Assembly: GCA_016928015.1 (NCBI GenBank)
Contig: JAFGLQ010000119.1
Coordinates: 1 to 38,306 of the forward strand
Direction of reading: 5' to 3'
Length of the DNA: 38,306 nucleotides
Origin: Dehalococcoidaceae bacterium
GTDB taxonomy: Bacteria; Chloroflexota; Dehalococcoidia; Dehalococcoidales; CSSed11-197
Within the stretch, counting starts at the first letter, position 1, and each line of letters starts with the position of its first letter. This document shows, piece after piece, positions 17,439-23,964 of the stretch. The translations under genes were made by a program, and so were the position numbers. The notes beneath the pieces were generated by a model. The model searched no databases. It was not told the DNA's origin and saw only the letters and a program-made list of their open reading frames with translations.

Positions 17439-18047
17439 TTGCCAGGCAAGCTCGTTCTTGCCACCGGTAATCCGGGCAAGTTAAAGGAGCTGCGAGAACT
17501 CCTCAAGGGAGTATCTCTCGAGCTCCTTTCACCGGATCAGGTCGGGTTGTCTCCTTATATTGCAGAGACGGGTTCGACATACCATGAAAATGCCGCAATA
17601 AAAGCTCTAAATCTGGCCGAAAAAAGTGGTATTCTATCGCTGGCCGATGACTCAGGCCTCGAGGTTGATGCGCTTGACGGTATGCCCGGAATATTGTCGG
17701 CCAGGTTTGGTGGCCCTGGTTTAAGCGATGAGCAAAGATGCCTTTTGCTGATAAACAAAATGCAGCACGTCCCTCATGAAAAACGACGGGCGCAATTCAA
17801 ATGTGTTATGGCTCTGGCAACACCGGAAGGTAAGATCGAAACTTGTGAAGGCTGTTGCCAGGGTATAATATATTCCAGGCTTTCTGGTAAAAATCATTTT
17901 GGTTATGATCCCATTTTTTTTATACCGGAATTGAATAAAACCATGGCGGAACTGACTTTTGATGAAAAAAATACCATCAGTCACCGCCGGCGGGCCGCAG
18001 ATAAAATCAAAGACCTGCTCCAGTCGCGGTATCCCGGCGGTAAATAA
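17439..18047 (+). CDS. rdgB: XTP/dITP (non-canonical purine NTP) pyrophosphatase
   Basis: RdgB/HAM1 hydrolyses dITP, XTP and ITP to monophosphates and keeps deaminated purines out of nucleic acids. The 202-residue protein has the N-terminal TGNPGKLKEL nucleotide-binding block and LADDSGLEVDALDGMPGILSARF with the metal-binding acidic residues. GYDPIFFIPELNKTMAEL and the C-terminal SHRRRAADKI complete the core. It starts at TTG 17439, two bases after the upstream stop, with a GGAGG box inside the end of that gene. This makes it the third gene of the cobO operon. Assignment is firm. Confidence 0.94.
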   Translation: MPGKLVLATGNPGKLKELRELLKGVSLELLSPDQVGLSPYIAETGSTYHENAAIKALNLAEKSGILSLADDSGLEVDALDGMPGILSARFGGPGLSDEQRCLLLINKMQHVPHEKRRAQFKCVMALATPEGKIETCEGCCQGIIYSRLSGKNHFGYDPIFFIPELNKTMAELTFDEKNTISHRRRAADKIKDLLQSRYPGGK

Positions 18048-18070
18048 TCCTTGCCGGCTTCCCCTGCATA

Positions 18071-18100
18071 TTGAGCTTGGCTGAGTGGATGATGTATACT
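18071..18100 (+). promoter_or_regulatory. Candidate dnaN promoter
   Basis: TTGAGC at 18071-18076 is followed after 18 bases by TATACT at 18095-18100, 30 bases ahead of the dnaN ATG. The -10 box is good and the -35 fair. It would also serve the downstream rhodanese lipoprotein. Confidence 0.45.
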
Positions 18101-18129
18101 ACACGGTTACAGATATTTAGAGGTGTGAA

Positions 18130-19284
18130 ATGAAGCTATCTTGCCTTCAGGAAAATTTGAATAAAGGGCTAAATCTCGTTGGCAGAGCAGCTGCAGCCCG
18201 TACTACTTTGCCGATTACCAATAACGTTCTTCTGTCGACTGATGGAGGCAGGCTGAAGCTGGTTGCTACCAATCTTGAAATGGCCATAAGTTGCTGGATT
18301 GGCGCCAAAGTTGACGAAGAAGGCGCCATTACCATTCCTGCCAGAATCTTGAGTGAATTCGTAGCATCTCTGCCTAATGATAAAGTCGAAATGACACTCT
18401 CATCCAAAACACGGGTACTCGAAATGAAATGCGCCCGTTTCGAAGCCAGGATGAGCGGCGTTGACGCCAAGGATTTTCCTCCCATCCCCCATATAGATGA
18501 TGGTATAAGCACTACCGTCGAAGCCCTCGAGTTAAAACGCGGTATTCGTAAAGTGGCTTTTGCCGCGGCTGTGGATGATTCCAGGCCTGTTCTTACCGGA
18601 GTCAATGCAGAATTTGATGATCAGACACTAACACTCGCCGCAGCGGACGGTTTTCGTTTGGCAGTATACAAAATGCCTCTGGCAACCAGAGTTAGCCAAA
18701 AAATTACCGCCATCATACCGTCACGCACACTTTTTGAGCTTCAAAAACTTTCAGCAGATCAGGAAGGGCCCATTACAATCGTACTTAATCCCTCCCGCAG
18801 CCAGATCATATTCCGCCTCAAAGATATTGAGCTTGTTTCTCAGCTTATACAGGGAACATTCCCCCAGTATTCCCAGTTAATCCCCCAAAGTTACGGTACC
18901 AGAGTTGTAGCCAATGTAAAACAACTCTCCCAGGCAAACAAGACTGCTTCCATTTTCGCGCGTGACGGCAGCGGAATCGTCCGCCTGGTAGTGACTCCCG
19001 GTGAAAGCGAAGTGACTCCCGGCAAAATGACCGTGTCTGCTCGGGCCGAAGAACTTGGTGAAGACACCGGCGACATTGATGTTACCGTACAAGGGGATGA
19101 GTCGAAGATTGCGTTCAATACACGCTACTTGAAAGAAGTGCTGGAAGCCATTTCCGAAGCCCAGTCCGATGCCGAAAAACAGGTAGCGCTTGAGATTACC
19201 AATCCTTCGAGCCCCGGCGTGTTCAAACCCATAGACGAAGACAACTATTTGCATGTGATTATGCCTATGTTCGTCAGTTGGTAA
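18130..19284 (+). CDS. dnaN: DNA polymerase III sliding clamp (beta subunit)
   Basis: The beta clamp is a dimeric ring that encircles DNA and tethers the replicative polymerase. The 384-residue length fits three repeated clamp domains. Typical blocks are the N-terminal MKLSCLQENLNKGLNLVGRA, TLPITNNVLLS, the central VDDSRPVLTGVNAEF and LAAADGFRLAVYK, and the terminal YLHVIMPM, which lies at the family's usual end. The gene is not next to dnaA or recF here; it follows rdgB by 82 bases with its own likely promoter. A GAGGTG box precedes the ATG. The rhodanese lipoprotein gene follows within about 35 bases, so the two may be co-transcribed. Confidence 0.95.
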   Translation: MKLSCLQENLNKGLNLVGRAAAARTTLPITNNVLLSTDGGRLKLVATNLEMAISCWIGAKVDEEGAITIPARILSEFVASLPNDKVEMTLSSKTRVLEMKCARFEARMSGVDAKDFPPIPHIDDGISTTVEALELKRGIRKVAFAAAVDDSRPVLTGVNAEFDDQTLTLAAADGFRLAVYKMPLATRVSQKITAIIPSRTLFELQKLSADQEGPITIVLNPSRSQIIFRLKDIELVSQLIQGTFPQYSQLIPQSYGTRVVANVKQLSQANKTASIFARDGSGIVRLVVTPGESEVTPGKMTVSARAEELGEDTGDIDVTVQGDESKIAFNTRYLKEVLEAISEAQSDAEKQVALEITNPSSPGVFKPIDEDNYLHVIMPMFVSW

Positions 19285-19317
19285 TATAGATTTGATGTAT
19301 ATTCGCCCGGAGGTGTC

Positions 19318-20178
19318 CTGGTAGGCATTATAAACCTCGGCCGCCTCACATTAATTTGTCTTGTCGTGATAACCGGTGCAAGCTTGTTAGCGTTAGCGGC
19401 ATGCGCTGCAGATCCGTGGCAACCTGAAAATATTTTTACATCTTCCCAAGAGGGCTCAACGGGAAATATCGCCAGAAATATTACTGCTATCGAAGCATTT
19501 AATCTGTTAAGCATCAATTCAGACAATCGCGACTTTGTAATTTTAGACATAAGAACGTCCGAAGAAAGGACTCAGGCCTACATTAAGGGGTCGATTTTAC
19601 TTGACTGGCATAGCGGCTACTCTCAGCAGATAATCAGCCTGTTGGATAAAAATAAAACCTACCTGGTTTACTGAAAAAGCGGTTTGCGGAGTTCTTCCGC
19701 TTTGGAGTTAATGAAATCTCTTGAGTTTAACGAGGTTTATGACTTACATGGAGGTATCGTCGCCTGGGAAGAGGCCGGTTTGCCTCTGGTAACTCCTGAC
19801 ACTTCAGGCAGTACAAGTGATCCCGCCACCACTTTGCCCGCTGCCACCAGCCCGCCTTCATCCAGCGACAGTAAAACACCGGCAAAATTTGCCGTCTCGA
19901 ACCTTCACACGGATCCCCCTGTGCCTGTCCCTCCCAGCGGCCTCTTCTCTTTCATTGTTACGGTTACCAACGAAGGTGGTGTTGAAGGTTATTATGAAGC
20001 GGTCGTTGAAGTGGTTGAAGTTATCGGTGTGATAAGGCTGGAAATTGGGAGTGTATCAGAACGCGTATTGATTCCACCAGGCCAGAGCAGAATCGTAACG
20101 TTCGAACAAATACATCTGACTCAGGGAATTTTCGAAGCAACTATCGAAAAGGAAAACCTGTTATTCGAATGCACCTGA
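19318..20178 (+). CDS. Candidate selenocysteine-containing rhodanese lipoprotein
   Basis: This is read as one gene with an in-frame TGA at 19672-19674 translated as selenocysteine (residue 119 of 286). An N-terminal signal peptide, hydrophobic from LTLICLVVITGASLLAL, ends in the lipobox LAAC, so the protein is exported and lipidated. A rhodanese domain follows: FVILDIRTSEERTQAYIKGS, then YLVY-U-KSGLRSSSALELM, then VYDLHGGIVAWEEAGLPLV. The TGA stands exactly where the catalytic cysteine of the C-x4-R loop belongs. A Thr/Ser/Pro linker (about 158-188) leads to a beta-rich C-terminal domain (VTNEGGVEGYYEAVVEV) resembling CARDB/Ig-like folds. No ATG/GTG/TTG start gives a full signal peptide; CTG at 19318 after GGAGG is my best guess, and GTG 19366 would truncate it. 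A stop-mutated pseudogene is the alternative. Confidence 0.7.
19672..19674 (+). other. In-frame TGA, proposed selenocysteine codon
   Basis: TGA replaces the catalytic Cys codon of the rhodanese active-site loop. The same reading frame stays open for 168 codons after it and encodes the rest of the rhodanese domain plus a complete C-terminal domain. Confidence 0.65.
19686..19700 (+). promoter_or_regulatory. Candidate bacterial SECIS stem-loop
   Basis: GCGGA (19686-19690) pairs with TCCGC (19696-19700) around a GTTCT apical loop that begins 16 nt after the TGA. Known bacterial SECIS hairpins sit just downstream of UGA and show a G, often GU, at the start of the apical loop. An alternative fold pairs AAAGCGG (19676-19682) with CCGCTTT (19697-19703). 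The two folds exclude each other. Confidence 0.5.
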
Positions 20179-20196
20179 GGCTGAGGGACCTGGTGA

Positions 20197-20215
20197 CGGC
20201 TGCCGTTGGCAGCCG
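20197..20215 (+). terminator. Hairpin after the rhodanese gene, possible terminator
   Basis: CGGCTGCC and GGCAGCCG form a perfect 8-bp GC-rich stem with a GTT loop, 19 bases after the stop codon. There is no clear T-run after it, so intrinsic termination is only possible. The rest of the gap up to 20303 shows nothing recognisable. Confidence 0.45.
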
Positions 20216-20303
20216 ATGCATGTTATGTTAAATCCAACTATTTACATTAAATTCTATGCCTTTAATGACTGTTTGTTCGCATTTCCATCCGGCTGACATG
20301 TTT

Positions 20304-20332
20304 TTGATTTGGTGGTTTTATAAGCTTATACT
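20304..20332 (+). promoter_or_regulatory. Candidate promoter for the DUF2177-like gene
   Basis: TTGATT at 20304-20309 is followed after 17 bases by TATACT at 20327-20332, 44 bases before the gene start. Confidence 0.55.
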
Positions 20333-20375
20333 TAACTCCAAGCGGCAACTTCAATAACTTTCGGAGAGGTGGCAT

Positions 20376-20783
20376 ATGAGTATATTAAAAATAGTGATTC
20401 TGTATTTCAGTGCCCTGGTGGCTTTTTTCGCGATAGATATGTTGTGGCTGGGAGTGATATCCAAGGACTTTTATGCCCGTCAGCTGGGTCATCTACTTAG
20501 CCCCAAAGTGCACTGGGTTCCGGCAATAATATTCTACCTGTTGTTCGTCGCCGGCATACTTATATTCGCTGTTGTTCCTGGTGTCGAAGCCGGTTCACTG
20601 GCCAGAACGGCTCTTATGGCTGCCCTGTTCGGCTTGTTCTGCTATGCAACTTATGATCTTTCCAATTTATCAACATTGAAAAACTGGCCCCTCCTGGTTA
20701 CCGTTGTAGATATTGTCTGGGGAATAACTATTTCTACCAGCGTTGCCATAATAGCTTATTTTATAGGCCGGGCCATTATATAA
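20376..20783 (+). CDS. DUF2177-family membrane protein
   Basis: The 135-residue product is a four-segment membrane protein with the DUF2177 hallmarks FFAIDMLWLGVISKDFYARQLGHLL near the start. YATYDLSNLSTLKNWP in the third quarter and the terminal VVDIVWGITISTSVA are further hallmarks. The D-x-x-W-L-G and Y-D-L-x-N motifs are conserved in this family, whose function is not established. The ATG has a GAGAGGTGG box and a likely promoter at 20304. It converges on recN with 33 bases between the stops. Confidence 0.82.
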   Translation: MSILKIVILYFSALVAFFAIDMLWLGVISKDFYARQLGHLLSPKVHWVPAIIFYLLFVAGILIFAVVPGVEAGSLARTALMAALFGLFCYATYDLSNLSTLKNWPLLVTVVDIVWGITISTSVAIIAYFIGRAII

Positions 20784-20816
20784 TTGCTTCCAGTTATTGC
20801 GGATCTGTAACAAAAC

Positions 20817-22553
20817 CTATTGCTCTTTTTTCCAGACGGAAGCTTTGAGTGATAATTCCCTGGCTACATCAAGAGATTTCTCTGAATACTGCCTGGGAGA
20901 TATCATGGCAGCCAGCTCTTCAATACGTTCGTTGTCATTTAGAGCCCTGATTGTACTGGTATTACGGTTACCCCGGGATGTTTTGCAGACCTTGAAATGT
21001 GAATCGGCGAACGCTGCAATCTGTGGCAAATGAGTAATGCATATTATCTGGTGGTGCCGTCCTAGAGACCACAGCTTCCTGCCGATTACCTCCCCGCTCC
21101 TTCCGCCGACACCTATATCAATTTCATCGAATATCATCGTCGGTACCGCATCCGCTCCTGCCAGCGCGTTTTTTAAAGCCAGTGTAAATCGGGATATCTC
21201 TCCAGTAGAGGCAATATTCGCAATAGGCATAACCGGTTCTCCCGGATTGGTTGAGGCAAAAAATTCTACGTTGTCAATACCGTCCTTACCAAATTTGTAT
21301 TCCTTGCCCGATAGGGCCAGGCCGCCTGTTTCTTCGGTATGCTCAATGCAAACTTTGAATACGACTTCGGGCATGTTAAGGCCGGCAAGCTCATCCTCCA
21401 TCTTGTGTTCAAGCTCCCGGGCCGCATTGAGTCTTAAAGACGTTAATTGTTGCGCTAAATCCGCCATTTTGAACATCAGTTCCCTGATTTCGTTGTCCAG
21501 TTTATCCAGATTCGATGCAATGTTGCCGATATCTTCGAGTTCCTGACGAATACTCTTTTGCTGGAGCAGCAAACTGTCCATACTGCCGCCGTATTTACGC
21601 TTCAAGCGCCCTATCAACTCCAGCCGGTTGCCCAGTTCTTCGATGCGTTCCGGGCTGCCATCCAATTCTTCCACGTAGCGGCGTACTTCATAACCCAGTT
21701 CTTCTGTTTTATCGCAGGTCTCCTGTAATAATTCGAACTGAGCGGTTAACCGCGGGTCTATCTCGGCCAGGCGGGAAAACAACCCCAGCGCTTGAGAAAG
21801 GCAGTCAAAGGCGGAAGACTGCTCCGATGTATAATCCCCTCTCAAAGACTGGTAAATATCCCAGGAAAGCCTTTTTACGGTCTCTATATTGGTCAGCTTA
21901 ATTAACTCTTTTTCTATTTCAGCGTCTTCTCCGGGTTTAATGCCAGCTTTTTCAAGTTCATCCATCTGAAAATAAAGATAATCTCTACGTTTGGCAATAT
22001 CATTGTTAGCCGTTTGCAAGCGAGCTCTTTCATGAAGTAAATGCTGAATTTGCGAATACAGCTGGCTGTAAGCATCCCTTATTTCGGCCGTGCAGCCAAA
22101 TTTGTCCAGCAGTCTCAAATGAGTCGACCTGTCATACAAAGACAGGTGCTGAGTCTGGCCATGTATATCCAGAAGAAGGCCCCCGACATGTTCAAGCAAT
22201 TTCTTGGGGACCGGAGTTGAGTTGATGCGAAAAATATTGCGCCCGTTCTTTTTCAGATGGGCAGTAATAACAATGTCGTTTGAGCCGGAATGCAATTTTC
22301 TCTCTTCGAGAAATTCAAGTAAACCCTGGGGTGAACATACGTCTAAGTTGAAATACGCTTCGACTCTGGCCTCTTCACTACCATGCCGGATAACTGAATC
22401 ACCTGGAGACTCAAAAAATAGAATCTCCAATGCCTCGATAATGAGCGATTTCCCGGAACCCGTTTCACCGGATATTATGTTAAGTCCATGGTCAATATCC
22501 CAGGTAAGGTCGTCAATTATTCCCAGTGAAATAATCCGTATTTCTTTCAGCAT
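20817..22553 (-). CDS. recN: DNA repair protein RecN
   Basis: RecN is an SMC-like ATPase that acts early in double-strand break repair. The 578-residue protein has the expected split ATPase. Walker A GETGSGKS lies at 29-36 and a long coiled-coil middle (about 160-370) includes helical segments such as EKELIKLTNIETVKRL. A C-terminal ABC signature near STGEISRFTLALK precedes Walker B IFDEIDIGVGG at about 474-484, and QIICITHLPQIAAFADSHF follows. The usual LSGGE signature appears as STGEIS, which is common in RecN. The start at 22553 gives the canonical MLKEIRI N-terminus. The gene is divergent from the tubulin-like gene and shares with it a 178-base intergenic region. Confidence 0.94.
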   Translation of the reverse strand: MLKEIRIISLGIIDDLTWDIDHGLNIISGETGSGKSLIIEALEILFFESPGDSVIRHGSEEARVEAYFNLDVCSPQGLLEFLEERKLHSGSNDIVITAHLKKNGRNIFRINSTPVPKKLLEHVGGLLLDIHGQTQHLSLYDRSTHLRLLDKFGCTAEIRDAYSQLYSQIQHLLHERARLQTANNDIAKRRDYLYFQMDELEKAGIKPGEDAEIEKELIKLTNIETVKRLSWDIYQSLRGDYTSEQSSAFDCLSQALGLFSRLAEIDPRLTAQFELLQETCDKTEELGYEVRRYVEELDGSPERIEELGNRLELIGRLKRKYGGSMDSLLLQQKSIRQELEDIGNIASNLDKLDNEIRELMFKMADLAQQLTSLRLNAARELEHKMEDELAGLNMPEVVFKVCIEHTEETGGLALSGKEYKFGKDGIDNVEFFASTNPGEPVMPIANIASTGEISRFTLALKNALAGADAVPTMIFDEIDIGVGGRSGEVIGRKLWSLGRHHQIICITHLPQIAAFADSHFKVCKTSRGNRNTSTIRALNDNERIEELAAMISPRQYSEKSLDVARELSLKASVWKKEQ

Positions 22554-22619
22554 ACTTCTTGCCCAATATAGTATTATATTTATACCCGTGTTGAAAAGGC
22601 CACTGCAATGACGTTATCT

Positions 22620-22638
22620 TTTTAAGTTTGACTTAAAA
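22620..22638. promoter_or_regulatory. Perfect interrupted palindrome upstream of the tubulin-like gene
   Basis: TTTTAAGT, a TTG spacer and ACTTAAAA form a perfect 8-bp inverted repeat. It overlaps the TTGACT -35-like box at 22628. It looks like a protein-binding operator rather than a terminator. Confidence 0.45.
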
Positions 22639-22656
22639 GCCAATAGTCATTAAACT
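22628..22656 (+). promoter_or_regulatory. Candidate promoter for the tubulin-like gene
   Basis: TTGACT at 22628-22633 is followed after 17 bases by TAAACT at 22651-22656. A second TTGACA at 22691 has no suitable -10 box before the ribosome site. Both palindromes in this gap overlap the predicted promoter. Confidence 0.4.
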
Positions 22657-22666
22657 TTTAGTGACT
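22645..22666. promoter_or_regulatory. Second near-palindrome upstream of the tubulin-like gene
   Basis: AGTCATTAAA and TTTAGTGACT are inverted copies around a CT centre, with one T/G mismatch. The repeat covers the TAAACT -10-like box, so a bound regulator here would block transcription. Confidence 0.4.
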
Positions 22667-22731
22667 TTTCTCAAATTTAAACACACCATCTTGACACCAA
22701 TTATTTTATCCCGAATAAAGGGAGGAGCGAA

Positions 22732-23910
22732 GTGAAATTATTAGTTGTAGGTTGCGGGCAGGCCGGAGGCCGCATTTCTGACGAATTCGCCCTGCTTAAC
22801 AAAAAAGCGCGTGCCGAACGCGGTTTCGATATCATGACAAACATTCTTGCGGTAAACACCGACGTTGCCGATTTGAGTGGATTGTGCCACATAAAAGCCG
22901 ATTTTCATCATCGTATTCTGATCGGCAGCGGCAAGACTCACGGCCATGGTGTCGGCAAAATGAACGAAATAGGCGCTGCCATCGCCCGTGAAGATGGCGA
23001 TAAAGTTCTGGACAAAATAAGAGATACCAAGAACCTTCCCGAAACAGACGCTTTCATGGTTGTAGGCAGCGCTGCCGGGGGTACTGGTTCCGGATCCGTG
23101 CCCGTAATAACTCAGATTATTAAAGAACATTTTCCCGAAAAACCTGTATATAATCTGATTGCCTTGCCGTTCAAGTTCGAAGAAGTGACGGAGGAGCGTT
23201 CGGTTTACAACGTGGGCACGTGCCTTAAATCCGCTTACCTGGTCGCCGATGCTATATTCCTTGTTGACAACCAGCGTTATATCACCAAAAACGCTTCCAT
23301 GCGCCAGAATCTGGCCAAGATAAACCATGACATAGTCAAACCTTTTTACAACCTGTTATGCGCCGGCGAAGAAACCGATGTGAAATACATCGGTTCCAAG
23401 GTGGTTGACGGGGGTGATATTATCCAGACTCTTTCCGGATGGACAACCATTGGTTACGGCAGAACTAAAACTTCCGTAATGAAACTGCCTTTCAATAAGT
23501 CGGTCGATTTCCGAAGCAAAAATACTGAAGCCATGCCCGGAACCCAGGCTATGAACGAAGCACTGGGCGAACTGTCACTGAAATGTGAACCCAATGATGC
23601 CCGTAAAGCTCTCTATATCATTAATGCTCCGCCTGATGTTATGAGCATGGACCTCATCAAGGACCTTTCTGCCGCTTTGAGAGAAATGGCCCCGCAGGCG
23701 ATTATCCGCAGTGGCGACTACCCGAGAGGCAAAGGTTCGGTCGATGTGACAATTTTACTTTCAGAACTGGTCAACTCTCGTAAGGTTATGAGTTACTTTA
23801 CGAAAACCATCAGCTATATGTCTCACATACGCACTGAAAGAGGCTATATCGAAGAGCAGGAAAGGGGCCTTGCCGGCGCTTTCCAGGATATTCCATCCCT
23901 TCTTTCATAA
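22732..23910 (+). CDS. Tubulin/FtsZ-superfamily GTPase (divergent, CetZ/FtsZ-like)
   Basis: The 392-residue protein has an N-terminal GTPase fold of the tubulin/FtsZ superfamily. The T1 loop is GCGQAGGR (7-14). The tubulin signature AAGGTGSG gives T4 at residues 116-121, and VNTDVADL fits T2/T3 near 41. The T7 synergy loop, N-x-D-x-x-D in FtsZ, reads N198-x-D200-x-x-K203, so the second catalytic acid is replaced by lysine. The C-terminus (RGLAGAFQDIPSLLS) lacks the conserved FtsZ tail that binds FtsA/ZipA. It is therefore probably not the main division FtsZ; a CetZ-like shape or cytoskeletal role, or an uncharacterised tubulin family, is more likely. It starts at GTG 22732 with a strong GGGAGGAG box, and converges on a large coiled-coil gene across a shared terminator. 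Confidence 0.85.
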   Translation: MKLLVVGCGQAGGRISDEFALLNKKARAERGFDIMTNILAVNTDVADLSGLCHIKADFHHRILIGSGKTHGHGVGKMNEIGAAIAREDGDKVLDKIRDTKNLPETDAFMVVGSAAGGTGSGSVPVITQIIKEHFPEKPVYNLIALPFKFEEVTEERSVYNVGTCLKSAYLVADAIFLVDNQRYITKNASMRQNLAKINHDIVKPFYNLLCAGEETDVKYIGSKVVDGGDIIQTLSGWTTIGYGRTKTSVMKLPFNKSVDFRSKNTEAMPGTQAMNEALGELSLKCEPNDARKALYIINAPPDVMSMDLIKDLSAALREMAPQAIIRSGDYPRGKGSVDVTILLSELVNSRKVMSYFTKTISYMSHIRTERGYIEEQERGLAGAFQDIPSLLS

Positions 23911-23914
23911 ACAT

Positions 23915-23950
23915 AATAATAGAGCGGGTCGGTCGACCCGCTCTATTATT
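23915..23950. terminator. Bidirectional intrinsic terminator
   Basis: A perfect 17-bp inverted repeat (arms 23915-23931 and 23934-23950, two-base centre) has a GC-rich core and AT-rich ends, followed by TTTTT on the + strand. It lies between the converging tubulin-like and coiled-coil genes and can terminate both. Confidence 0.9.
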
Positions 23951-23964
23951 TTTCACCTTTTGGG

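Noticed and set aside
18048-18130. Replication origin near dnaN
   Set aside because: No dnaA, recF or gyrB neighbours and no DnaA-box cluster seen; the gap is only 82 bases.
19366-20178. Two separate genes (102 aa and 164 aa) either side of the TGA
   Set aside because: Neither half is a complete rhodanese; joined in the same frame they form one intact domain with TGA at the catalytic position. No ribosome site precedes the second half.
22741-23328. Antisense ORF (195 aa) inside the tubulin-like gene
   Set aside because: It mirrors the real coding frame, which has clear GTPase motifs; no independent support.
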